A stretch of 9,779 bases of DNA from assembly GCA_964522485.1 (NCBI GenBank), contig CAZFUS010000091.1, positions 1 through 9,779 of the forward strand. The letters run 5' to 3'. Below are positions 1-5,773 of this stretch, in pieces. Each line of letters starts with the position of its first letter. Position 1 is the first letter of the stretch. Source of the stretch: Methylohalomonas sp964522485. Lineage in GTDB: Bacteria; Pseudomonadota; Gammaproteobacteria; Methylohalomonadales; Methylohalomonadaceae. A program made the translations under genes and the position numbers. Below the pieces are notes generated by a model. The model was not told the DNA's origin. It worked only from the letters and a program-made list of their open reading frames with translations, and made no database searches.

Positions 1-788
1 AGCCGGCCGCGGTGCGCCATGCCGATCACGATTTCCTGCAGAGGCGTTGCACCGCTGCGCTGGAGTATGTTGTCGAGCATCGGGACCAGACTTTCACAGC
101 CTTCAATAGAAAAGCGTTTCTGGCCGACATACTTATTGTGCAGATATTCTTCCATCGTGTTGGCGGCGATCAGGCGATCAAGAATGTGCAGCTTTTCCCC
201 GGCGCTGTACTGTGGCCGGGCCTGACAGCTCTCGAGTCGCTGCTGAGTCCAGCGCTTCTGCTCGGTTTCATTGATGTGCATATATTCCGCGCCAATGGTG
301 CTGCAGTAGGTGGCGCGGACAATGTTCAGGATCTCGCGCAGTGGCAGCTGGGCAGGTGCGACCAGCGAGCCCGTATTGAAAGTGGTGTCGAGATCCGCCT
401 CTGACAGTCCATGAAAGGCCGGATCGAGTTCCGGTACGTCAGGCCGCTGATACTGTTTCAGCGGATCCAGCTCGGCCTGGCGGTGGCCGCGGAAGCGATA
501 GGCGTTGATAAGCTGCAGGACGGAGACCTGTTTCTGGGCCGGTACGGCGGCCTCCGCAGGCATTTGTGCGGATATGCGCCGGGTACGTGCCAGTTCCAGG
601 AATTTCCTGCGCACCGGGCCGTGCGGCATGTCGACGGCCGGCCCCTGGCCATTGCTGCGCAGAGACTCAAAATACTGGCGCCAGTCGCCGGGGACACTGT
701 CGGGATCCTGGAGATACGACTCGTACAGGCCCTCAATGAAGCCGGCATTCGCGCTGTAAAGGCAGGAAGAAGTTGAAAAATTATCCAT
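1..788 (-). CDS. sucA: 2-oxoglutarate dehydrogenase E1 component, N-terminal part (cut by window edge)
   Basis: This gene encodes the thiamine-diphosphate-dependent E1 subunit of the cytoplasmic 2-oxoglutarate dehydrogenase complex. It decarboxylates 2-oxoglutarate and passes the succinyl group to the lipoyl E2 subunit (SucB). Reading leftward from the ATG at 788-786, 262 codons stay open to the window edge. The protein starts MDNFSTSSCLYSANAGFIEG. The N-terminal helical segment contains LYESYLQDPDSV (residues 21-32) and DWRQYFESL (35-43), as in E. coli SucA. It continues with VLQLINAYRFRGHR (90-103), IGAEYMHI (165-172), KRFSIEG (224-230) and GMAHRGR (256-262), which opens the thiamine-diphosphate domain. 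Family members are about 930 residues, so roughly 28% is present. No strong ribosome-binding site precedes the ATG, but no better in-frame start matches the family N-terminus. The gene is divergent from gltA and shares its 272-bp upstream region. Identification is essentially certain; sucB and lpd are expected to the left but are not visible. Confidence 0.97.
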   Translation of the reverse strand, partial: MDNFSTSSCLYSANAGFIEGLYESYLQDPDSVPGDWRQYFESLRSNGQGPAVDMPHGPVRRKFLELARTRRISAQMPAEAAVPAQKQVSVLQLINAYRFRGHRQAELDPLKQYQRPDVPELDPAFHGLSEADLDTTFNTGSLVAPAQLPLREILNIVRATYCSTIGAEYMHINETEQKRWTQQRLESCQARPQYSAGEKLHILDRLIAANTMEEYLHNKYVGQKRFSIEGCESLVPMLDNILQRSGATPLQEIVIGMAHRGR

Positions 789-847
789 AAGCGGGTGTTT
801 CCGGATGTGAATACGTCGTCATCGGGCCGGCAACATCTGTCGGGCAG

Positions 848-859
848 CCGTCCGGACGG
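848..859. repeat. 12-bp GC-rich palindrome in the sucA leader
   Basis: CCGTCCGGACGG is a perfect 12-bp inverted repeat, 60-71 bp upstream of the sucA start codon. If sucA is transcribed from further upstream, the palindrome would lie in its 5' leader. It could equally be a protein-binding site or a chance feature of GC-rich DNA. No known regulator motif is recognised. Confidence 0.3.
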
Positions 860-893
860 ATTACCGGCACCGGTCTGACTCCAGGTCTCTGCG

Positions 894-908
894 CTAGTTC
901 TAGTCTAG
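894..908. repeat. Cluster of three CTAG sites in the sucA/gltA intergenic region
   Basis: CTAG occurs at 894-897, 900-903 and 905-908, three times in 15 bp. By reading I find only about five more in the rest of the 9.8-kb window, so the tetranucleotide is rare here, as it is in many bacterial genomes. CTAG is a core of some operators, for example the TrpR and MetJ families. The cluster lies 106-120 bp upstream of sucA and about 155 bp upstream of gltA. A regulatory role is inference only. Confidence 0.35.
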
Positions 909-968
909 TCATTTCTGTCGCCAGGGCGGGGCCGGAACCGACGGATTCGGCTCAGACCCGGCTGCGTC

Positions 969-998
969 TTGCCGCATTGCATCAATCAAATGTATTCT
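969..998 (+). promoter_or_regulatory. Putative sigma-70 promoter for gltA
   Basis: TTGCCG (969-974) and TATTCT (993-998) each match the -35 and -10 consensus at 4 of 6 positions and are separated by 18 bp. Transcription would begin near 1005, giving a leader of about 55 nt before the gltA ATG. The -10 box overlaps the 993-1008 palindrome, so a protein bound there could block transcription. The match is moderate and other placements are possible. Confidence 0.35.
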
Positions 999-1008
999 AA
1001 TTGGAATA
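993..1008. promoter_or_regulatory. Near-perfect 16-bp palindrome, candidate operator shared by gltA and sucA
   Basis: TATTCTAATTGGAATA pairs at 7 of 8 positions of its dyad; only 998/1003 mismatch. It is AT-rich in otherwise GC-rich DNA and overlaps the proposed gltA -10 box. In the other direction it lies inside the 18-bp spacer of a weak promoter-like pair, TTGATG (1018-1013) and TACATT (994-989), that could serve sucA with a long leader. The regulator is not recognised. Confidence 0.35.
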
Positions 1009-1060
1009 ACAACATCAAGCCTGATTACAGGCCCCCATAATCCTCGCAGGGAGATTCTCG

Positions 1061-2356
1061 ATGGCTGACACTGTCACTATTATCGATAACAGCACGGGCA
1101 ACAAGATGGAATGTCCGGTTCTTAAGGGTGTTTACGGCACGCCGGTTATCGATACCAAAGAATTGTACAAAGAACTGGGCATGTTCACGTTTGACCCCGG
1201 TTTCGTGAACACCGCCGCATGCCGCAGCGCCATTACCTATCTCGACGGCGAAAATGGTGTACTCATGCACCGCGGCTACCCCATCGAGCAGTTGGCCGAG
1301 CATAGTACCTATCTCGAGGTCTGCTATCTGCTGCTTTACGGTGAGCTGCCCACCCGGGAGGAGATGGCCGGCTTCAAGGACAAGCTGAACCGGCGGTCGC
1401 TCATCCATGAACACCTGGATCGCTTTTACACCGGTTACCGTTACGACGCTCATCCCATGTCGATCATGGTGGGTGTCACCGGCGCCTTGTCGTCCTACTA
1501 TCATGAGGCCCTGGATATTCAGGATCCGGAAGATCGCGAGCTGACGGCGCACCGGGTGATCGCCAAGATGCCGATCCTGGCAGCGCACTGTTACAAGTAT
1601 GCCTCCGGCCATCCGTTTGTACATCCTCGTTATGAACTCAGCTATGTTGAGAATCTGCTGAATATGATATTTGCTGTGCCGCATCGGCCGTATGAACCCA
1701 GCCCGGTGGCGGTCCGGGCGCTGGATCAGATGCTGATCCTGCATGCCGATCACGAACAGAACGCCAGCACCTCGACCGTGCGTCTGGCCGGCAGCGCCGA
1801 GGCAAATCCGTTCGCCTGCATCTCGGCCGGCATCGCCACTCTCTGGGGCCGCGCCCACGGCGGAGCGAACGAGGCGGTGATTCACATGCTGCGAGAAATC
1901 GAACGGCCCGAGAACATCGATCAGTACATCGCCAAGGCCAAGGACAAGGACGATCCCTTCCGACTCATGGACTTCGGTCACCGGGTCTACAAGAATTACG
2001 ATCCCCGGGCGAAGATCATCCGCCAGTCCTGTCATGACCTGCTGAATGAAATGGAGACCGTCAATCAGCCCATGTTCGAGACGGCGATGCGGCTGGAAGA
2101 AATTGCCCTCAGGGACGAATATTTCATTGAACGCAAACTTTATCCGAATGTCGACTTTTATTCCGGCATCATTCTGCAGGCATTGAATATTCCGCTGTCC
2201 ATGTTTACCGTACTGTTTGCGGTGGCCCGTTCAGCCGGCTGGATTTCACAGTGGCTGGAAATGATGGAGGATCCGGATTTCCGTATCGGCCGGCCGCGTC
2301 AGCTCTACAGCGGTGCGAAACAGCGCGACTACGTGCCCATCGAGAAGCGGGGTTGA
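1061..2356 (+). CDS. gltA: Citrate synthase (type II)
   Basis: This enzyme condenses acetyl-CoA with oxaloacetate to give citrate, the entry step of the TCA cycle, in the cytoplasm. The 431-residue length matches the hexameric, E. coli-like type II family, with its N-terminal beta-rich segment (about residues 1-50) before the two helical domains. The conserved stretches are LHADHEQNASTSTVR (227-241), LWGRAHGGANEA (261-272, catalytic H266), FGHRVYKNYDPR (305-316, catalytic H307) and YPNVDFYSG (361-369, catalytic D365). These correspond to E. coli H264, H305 and D362. GRAHGG replaces the more usual GPAHGG. The ATG is preceded by AGGGAG (1048-1053) at about 7 nt spacing, a good ribosome-binding site. 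The gene is divergent from sucA, and mdh follows in the same direction after 58 bp, so the two may be co-transcribed. E. coli-type citrate synthases are inhibited by NADH; whether this one is cannot be judged here. Confidence 0.97.
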   Translation: MADTVTIIDNSTGNKMECPVLKGVYGTPVIDTKELYKELGMFTFDPGFVNTAACRSAITYLDGENGVLMHRGYPIEQLAEHSTYLEVCYLLLYGELPTREEMAGFKDKLNRRSLIHEHLDRFYTGYRYDAHPMSIMVGVTGALSSYYHEALDIQDPEDRELTAHRVIAKMPILAAHCYKYASGHPFVHPRYELSYVENLLNMIFAVPHRPYEPSPVAVRALDQMLILHADHEQNASTSTVRLAGSAEANPFACISAGIATLWGRAHGGANEAVIHMLREIERPENIDQYIAKAKDKDDPFRLMDFGHRVYKNYDPRAKIIRQSCHDLLNEMETVNQPMFETAMRLEEIALRDEYFIERKLYPNVDFYSGIILQALNIPLSMFTVLFAVARSAGWISQWLEMMEDPDFRIGRPRQLYSGAKQRDYVPIEKRG

Positions 2357-2403
2357 GGTGATTCGGCCGGATACCTGTGTGCAGTCAAGCAAAAACTAAT
2401 ACC

Positions 2404-2409
2404 GAGGAG
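2404..2409 (+). promoter_or_regulatory. Ribosome-binding site that sets the mdh start
   Basis: GAGGAG lies 5 nt before the ATG at 2415 but only 2 nt before the in-frame GTG at 2412. This spacing favours ATG 2415 as the mdh start and shortens the longest reading frame by one codon. Confidence 0.75.
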
Positions 2410-2414
2410 AAGTG

Positions 2415-3395
2415 ATGAAACAGCCTGTCCGTATTGCTGTTACCGGTGCCGCCGGGCAGATTGGTTATGCGCTGTTATTCCGGATTGCCGCCGGCGAAAT
2501 GCTGGGCCCGGATCAGCCCGTGATTCTGCAACTGCTGGAGATCCCGGACGCCGTCAAGGCAGTGGAGGGCGTGATGATGGAACTGGAGGACTGCGCGTTT
2601 CCCACGCTGGCCGGCATCAGTGTCAGCAGCGATGCCAAGACGGCTTTCAGGGATGCTGAATATGTATTCCTGGTTGGTGCCAAGCCGCGCGGTCCGGGCA
2701 TGGAACGCAAGGATTTATTGCAGGGCAATGCCAGGATTTTTATCGAACAGGGCCGCGCTCTGAATGAAGTCGCCGGTAACAACATCCGGGTGCTGGTGGT
2801 CGGCAATCCGGCTAATACCAACGCCTGGATCACCACCCAGACCGCCTGCGATATCGAATCCTGGCGGATTACCGCGATGACCCGCCTGGACCATAACCGG
2901 GCGCTGGCACAAATCGCAAACAAGACCCAGTCACCGGTAACCGCCATCAAGCAGTTCTGCATCTGGGGCAATCATTCAGGCACTCAGTATCCGGATATCA
3001 GTCATACCACCGTTAATGGCAAGCCGGTCAAAGAACTTGTGGATCGTGACTGGATCGAGCAGACATTCATCCCGGACGTCGCCCAGCGCGGCGCAGCGAT
3101 TATCCAGGCGCGAGGCGCTTCAAGTGCCGCTTCCGCGGCAAACGCCGCGCTGGAGCATATGCGCGACTGGGCCATCGGCAAATCTTCCGACTGGCTGAGC
3201 ATGGCGGTGCCATCGGATGGCAGTTACGACATTCCGGAGGGGATCGTATATTCGTATCCGGTCCACGTTGGTGCCGGTCATTACACCATCGCCCAGGGCA
3301 TCACTATCGACGAATTCAGCCGTGGCCGCATGCAGGCAACGCTGAAGGAACTGGAAGAAGAACGTGACGCGGTCAAGGGAATGATTGGTAGTTGA
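2415..3395 (+). CDS. mdh: Malate dehydrogenase, type 2 (LDH-like family), NAD-dependent
   Basis: The enzyme interconverts malate and oxaloacetate, supplying oxaloacetate to the citrate synthase encoded just upstream. It has 326 residues from ATG 2415, the usual length for the type-2 group found in Thermus, many proteobacteria and the cytosol of eukaryotes; this differs from the 312-residue E. coli form. The Rossmann dinucleotide loop is TGAAGQIG (10-17). E42 in LLEIP, at the end of the second strand, is the residue expected for NAD rather than NADP use. The mobile substrate loop is GAKPRGPGMERKD (88-100), with R92 and R98 as the expected malate-binding arginines. It is followed by GNPANTN (130-136), TRLDHNR (156-162; catalytic D159, substrate-binding R162) and WGNHSGTQYPD (184-194; catalytic H187). 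The stop codon TGA overlaps the first unit of a heptamer repeat. The HAD hydrolase gene converges on it 66 bp away. Confidence 0.96.
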   Translation: MKQPVRIAVTGAAGQIGYALLFRIAAGEMLGPDQPVILQLLEIPDAVKAVEGVMMELEDCAFPTLAGISVSSDAKTAFRDAEYVFLVGAKPRGPGMERKDLLQGNARIFIEQGRALNEVAGNNIRVLVVGNPANTNAWITTQTACDIESWRITAMTRLDHNRALAQIANKTQSPVTAIKQFCIWGNHSGTQYPDISHTTVNGKPVKELVDRDWIEQTFIPDVAQRGAAIIQARGASSAASAANAALEHMRDWAIGKSSDWLSMAVPSDGSYDIPEGIVYSYPVHVGAGHYTIAQGITIDEFSRGRMQATLKELEEERDAVKGMIGS

Positions 3396-3421
3396 TAGAG
3401 GATAGAGGATAGAGGATAGAA
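3394..3421. repeat. Four tandem heptamers GATAGAG after mdh
   Basis: GATAGAG is repeated three times exactly (3394-3400, 3401-3407, 3408-3414), followed by GATAGAA (3415-3421). The first unit includes the last two bases of the mdh TGA stop, so gain or loss of downstream units would not change the protein. Copy number could vary by replication slippage. The repeat lies between two convergent genes, so any role is more likely in transcript ends than in promoters. Confidence 0.85.
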
Positions 3422-3455
3422 GTGGTGTTCTACCCTTTATTCACTATTTTCTATC
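3415..3455. terminator. Possible hairpin between convergent mdh and HAD hydrolase genes
   Basis: GATAGAA (3415-3421) is complementary to TTCTATC (3449-3455), and AGTG (3421-3424) to CACT (3442-3445). Together these form an interrupted AT-rich stem around a loop of about 17 nt. TTTT at 3447-3450 lies within the descending arm. The stem is weak for an intrinsic terminator and has no clean uridine tract, but its position between two convergent stop codons fits a bidirectional end point. Confidence 0.3.
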
Positions 3456-3461
3456 ATCCCG

Positions 3462-4115
3462 TCAGCGCAGGCTGATGATCGGCCAATTCCGCTCCTCAGC
3501 CGTCTTACGCAATATCTCGTCCGGATCGACCGCGACCGGATGATCGACCTGTTCCAATAACGGGATATCGTTGTGCGAGTCACTGTAGAACCATTGCTCG
3601 CAGGATGTCTCGCCGCGCGCCTTAAGCCAGTCATGCATGCGTTGTACCTTGCCTTCGCGATAACTCGGTACGCCTTCTACCTCGCCGGTATAACGGTCGC
3701 CGCGCCTTGCCGGCTCGGTTGCAATCAGGTTTTCGATACCGAATGCTGCGGCGATGGGTTCAGTGAGAAAGCGGTTGGTGGCGGTAATAATGAGCAGCAT
3801 ATGCCCTTGTCGGCGATGATCCTCGACCAAGTCGTGTGCCCTGGGCAATAAAATGGGACGGATTTTGGTTTCGATATAGTCACTGCGCCAGCGTCTCAGA
3901 TCGGCCGGGTCGTTGTCGGCTAAAGGCTTGAGCTGGAAGCGCAGGAAATCATCGATATTCAGGCAGCCGGCCCGGTAATCATCGTAATATTGCTGGTGGA
4001 CCTGCCGGTGACCCTGGCTGTCGATGAGGCCGTGTTCACACAGATATTCCCCCCAAAGGTAGTCGCTGTCGCCCCCTATCAGCGTATTATCAAGATCAAA
4101 AATGGCCAGACGCAT
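3462..4115 (-). CDS. HAD superfamily subfamily IB hydrolase (phosphoserine phosphatase-like)
   Basis: This is a probable cytoplasmic phosphatase of the haloacid dehalogenase superfamily; its substrate is unknown. All four HAD motifs are present in the 217 residues. Motif I is FDLDNT (6-11), with nucleophile D7 and acid/base D9. Motif II is TATN (111-114). Motif III is K156 in YREGKVQRM. Motif IV is SDSHNDIPLL (178-187), with D179 and D183 as metal ligands. The helical cap between motifs I and II (about 15-90) places it in subfamily IB, with SerB, and the sequence resembles the uncharacterised 'IB-hyp1' group more than true SerB. It is transcribed divergently from rppH, a pairing I recall from Pseudomonas and relatives, which suggests a conserved but unexplained link. 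No clear Shine-Dalgarno precedes the ATG; MRLAIFDLDNT places motif I at the expected distance from the N-terminus. The stop converges with mdh. Confidence 0.85.
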   Translation of the reverse strand: MRLAIFDLDNTLIGGDSDYLWGEYLCEHGLIDSQGHRQVHQQYYDDYRAGCLNIDDFLRFQLKPLADNDPADLRRWRSDYIETKIRPILLPRAHDLVEDHRRQGHMLLIITATNRFLTEPIAAAFGIENLIATEPARRGDRYTGEVEGVPSYREGKVQRMHDWLKARGETSCEQWFYSDSHNDIPLLEQVDHPVAVDPDEILRKTAEERNWPIISLR

Positions 4116-4128
4116 AAGAGTGGTTAGT

Positions 4129-4140
4129 TGAAAATTTTCA
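4129..4140. repeat. 12-bp AT palindrome upstream of the HAD hydrolase gene
   Basis: TGAAAATTTTCA is a perfect palindrome ending 14 bp upstream of the hydrolase ATG, where a ribosome-binding site would be expected. In the transcript it could fold onto itself or bind a regulator at the transcription start. Its function is unknown and chance is possible. Confidence 0.3.
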
Positions 4141-4149
4141 GGGATGCGT

Positions 4150-4178
4150 AGTCTAGGGCAAGCGGAACGGCCAGTAAA
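4150..4178 (-). promoter_or_regulatory. Putative promoter for the HAD hydrolase gene
   Basis: On the minus strand, TTTACT (4178-4173) and TAGACT (4155-4150) each match the sigma-70 consensus at 4 of 6 positions and are 17 bp apart. Transcription would start near 4143, about 28 nt before the ATG. This is a plausible but weak match. Confidence 0.3.
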
Positions 4179-4224
4179 TCAAATGGTTACTTGCCGGTTG
4201 GGCAGGGGTATGGAAAAATCCTAG

Positions 4225-4230
4225 TATAGT
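4225..4230 (+). promoter_or_regulatory. Candidate -10 box for rppH
   Basis: TATAGT matches the -10 consensus at 5 of 6 positions but has no convincing -35 element at 16-18 bp. A start 6-8 nt downstream would fall at about 4236-4238, giving a leader of about 107 nt for rppH. A second TATAGT at 4282-4287 also lacks a -35 box and is an alternative. Confidence 0.35.
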
Positions 4231-4234
4231 TTCG

Positions 4235-4265
4235 GGTGTCCGCTCCTGACACGGGAGCGCACACC
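4235..4265 (+). other. Strong hairpin at the predicted 5' end of the rppH leader
   Basis: GGTGT (4235-4239) pairs with ACACC (4261-4265), and CGCTCC (4241-4246) pairs with GGAGCG (4254-4259). A single C/C mismatch separates the two helices and the loop has 7 nt. No run of T follows, so it is not a typical intrinsic terminator. It starts where transcription from the TATAGT box at 4225-4230 would begin, so the mRNA might carry a stem-loop at or next to its 5' end. It could instead be a protein-binding site. Confidence 0.5.
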
Positions 4266-4343
4266 GCAGGTAATCATTTAATATAGTCATGTGCTTTGGT
4301 TTTACGGAAATTGTACTCAACTCAGCACTGACGGATGCAGGTC

Positions 4344-4850
4344 ATGATTGACGCCGAAGGCTATCGTCACAACGTGGGCATCGTGCTCAGCAATGTATTC
4401 GGCCAGGTACTCTGGGCGAAACGCATTGGTATGGACGCCTGGCAGTTTCCGCAGGGTGGTATCCGCCGCAATGAAGATCCGGAAGCGGCCATGTACCGGG
4501 AACTACGCGAGGAACTCGGGCTTGAGCCCGGTGATGTGAAAATCATAACGAGTACCAAGAACTGGCTGCACTACCGTTTACCCAAACGCTTCATCCGTCA
4601 CAACTCGGAACCGGTCTGTATCGGGCAGAAGCAGATATGGTTCATGCTATTGTTGACCGCTGACGACAACAAGGTGGATCTAGCCTATTCCAGCAAACCG
4701 GAGTTCGATCACTGGATGTGGGTCAATTACTGGAAACCGGTCAGCGAGGTAGTGGCTTTCAAGCAGGACGTCTATCGCAAGGCGCTGGAAGAACTGGCGC
4801 CATTCATAATGCCCTGGCTGCGAGCCGGCGGTAATCAGCGCCTGTTCTGA
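4344..4850 (+). CDS. rppH: RNA pyrophosphohydrolase (Nudix)
   Basis: RppH removes pyrophosphate from the 5' triphosphate end of mRNAs in the cytoplasm, leaving a monophosphate that stimulates RNase E cleavage and decay. The protein starts MIDAEGYRHNVGIVLSN, as RppH proteins do. It carries WQFPQGGI (33-40) and a complete Nudix box from G38 to L60, with E44, RE at 52-53 and EE at 56-57 (metal ligands E53, E56, E57). Family blocks TKNWLHYRLPKR (71-82), PVCIGQKQIWF (90-100), PEFDHWMWVNYW (119-130) and VVAFKQDVYR (136-145) follow. At 168 residues it is the usual length. An in-frame ATG at 4335 would add MQV, but the family normally begins at MID and GGA (4333-4335) is better spaced for ATG 4344, so 4344 is preferred. 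ptsP, the common downstream neighbour in Pseudomonas, is absent. The downstream neighbours are exported-protein genes on the opposite strand, ending 30 bp away. Confidence 0.95.
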   Translation: MIDAEGYRHNVGIVLSNVFGQVLWAKRIGMDAWQFPQGGIRRNEDPEAAMYRELREELGLEPGDVKIITSTKNWLHYRLPKRFIRHNSEPVCIGQKQIWFMLLLTADDNKVDLAYSSKPEFDHWMWVNYWKPVSEVVAFKQDVYRKALEELAPFIMPWLRAGGNQRLF

Positions 4851-4880
4851 TATTCTCCTGGATGGCTGCAGTTCGTTCAG

Positions 4881-5294
4881 TTATTCAGCGCCGTTGCCAT
4901 TACCTTCAGAGTCTGGTTCAGCCTGCTTCTGGGCCGCCATAAACATGGCCTGTTTTAGCGCTTCTCCAGCCGAGCGATTCTTGACTGATTCGACATAGTG
5001 CTTGCGGAAATTCGGATCGAAATTCTGGTTTTCCATTGCCTGGTCGAATTCGGCGAGCGTTGGCTTGCACTGTTCCATCGCCGCGTCAGTCAATGCACGC
5101 GGATCGCCAATTTTGGCGTCGAGTTCCGACATCTGTTCGGACAGGCAGGATCGGTAATCGGCCACTCCTTCCGAGACAATAGTCCGATCTTCGGCGGTCA
5201 TGTTGGCAGGCGTTTTATACTCGGTCTCTTCCCCCTGACTAACGGGACTCGATAACAAACAGATCGTGGTGATCAGAATTCTCGTTGCCGACAT
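4881..5294 (-). CDS. Small exported protein of unknown function, two cysteines, helical
   Basis: I do not recognise this 137-residue protein. Residues 1-20 form a probable Sec signal peptide: an arginine at position 5, a hydrophobic core ILITTICLLSS, and likely cleavage after SPVSQ. The mature part is charged and predicted mostly helical, with two cysteines (C50 and C76) 26 residues apart. These sit in YRSCLSEQMSELDAKI and DAAMEQCKPTL and could form a periplasmic disulfide joining two helices. The C-terminus is low-complexity (EPDSEGNGNGAE). No lipobox or metal-binding motif is apparent; the only other cysteine lies in the signal peptide. It starts 6 bp after the stop of the upstream exported-protein gene, with GGAGA about 9 nt before its ATG, so the two are almost certainly co-transcribed. 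Its opposite neighbour, rppH, converges on it. Confidence 0.8.
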   Translation of the reverse strand: MSATRILITTICLLSSPVSQGEETEYKTPANMTAEDRTIVSEGVADYRSCLSEQMSELDAKIGDPRALTDAAMEQCKPTLAEFDQAMENQNFDPNFRKHYVESVKNRSAGEALKQAMFMAAQKQAEPDSEGNGNGAE

Positions 5295-5300
5295 GGCGGA

Positions 5301-5690
5301 TCATTCTCCGTCTTTGGTTTCAGACTCTACAAATTGAGCACGTACGATTTCCCAGGTCTGCTCGCGGCCATCCAGTATCTCACAGCCAAGCTTCTGGCCT
5401 TCATCTCCGGGCTTGATGACATCTTGAATCAGGCTGGCCTGACGCAGACCGCCGAGCAACCGTATCATCCGGTATTCGATGGTTTTGCCTGGATGGGTGT
5501 TGCGCAGCATGCGCATATCGCCGCGTCGCAATCCCTGGCAGCGACCGCTGAATTCCTTGTAAATCTCCAGATAAGCGCGGGGCTCGCCGGCGTCTGCCGC
5601 CCCGTTGTTGTCAGACTGGTCGTCCGCCGGGGCGGGCAGCGATCCGGCTCCGAGCAGGAACATGAGTAGAGTGCAGTATAAGTATTTCAT
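5301..5690 (-). CDS. Small exported protein of unknown function, first gene of a two-gene unit
   Basis: This 129-residue protein is not recognised. It has a clear signal peptide: K2, a hydrophobic core YCTLLMFLLGAGSL, and likely cleavage after LPAPA (about residue 22). An acidic linker (DDQSDNNGAADAGE) and a compact basic domain of about 90 residues follow. Two cysteines in the mature part (C51 and C103) could form a disulfide. The domain includes YLEIYKEFSGRCQGL (40-54) and EYRMIRLLGGLRQASLI (72-88). It is not obviously related in sequence to the partner gene that follows 6 bp downstream. No clear Shine-Dalgarno is seen; the region before the ATG holds TCATTAGTT twice, 11 bp apart. dps lies 83 bp upstream on the same strand, so read-through from dps is possible. 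Confidence 0.8.
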   Translation of the reverse strand: MKYLYCTLLMFLLGAGSLPAPADDQSDNNGAADAGEPRAYLEIYKEFSGRCQGLRRGDMRMLRNTHPGKTIEYRMIRLLGGLRQASLIQDVIKPGDEGQKLGCEILDGREQTWEIVRAQFVESETKDGE

Positions 5691-5773
5691 TAGTTTGTCA
5701 TTAGTTGGTGACTGCAGAATGAGACCCGCAACAGATGTAACAGTTGCATGGGCTGCATTAGGCTGTAGCAGGT

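Noticed and set aside
12..776. Two rightward reading frames (12-404 and 411-776)
   Set aside because: They lie antisense to the sucA coding sequence, which is conserved along its whole visible length; neither resembles a known protein.
1025..2035. A 336-codon leftward frame covering most of gltA
   Set aside because: It is the antisense shadow of gltA in GC-rich DNA. It carries no recognisable domain, and the opposite strand encodes an intact, highly conserved citrate synthase.
4282..4287. Second TATAGT as the main rppH promoter
   Set aside because: No -35 element lies at 16-18 bp; it is kept only as an alternative to the box at 4225-4230.
5728..5747. Small inverted repeat GCAAC-10-GTTGC after dps as a terminator
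   Set aside because: The stem is only 5 bp with a 10-nt loop and no T run, so it is too weak to call.
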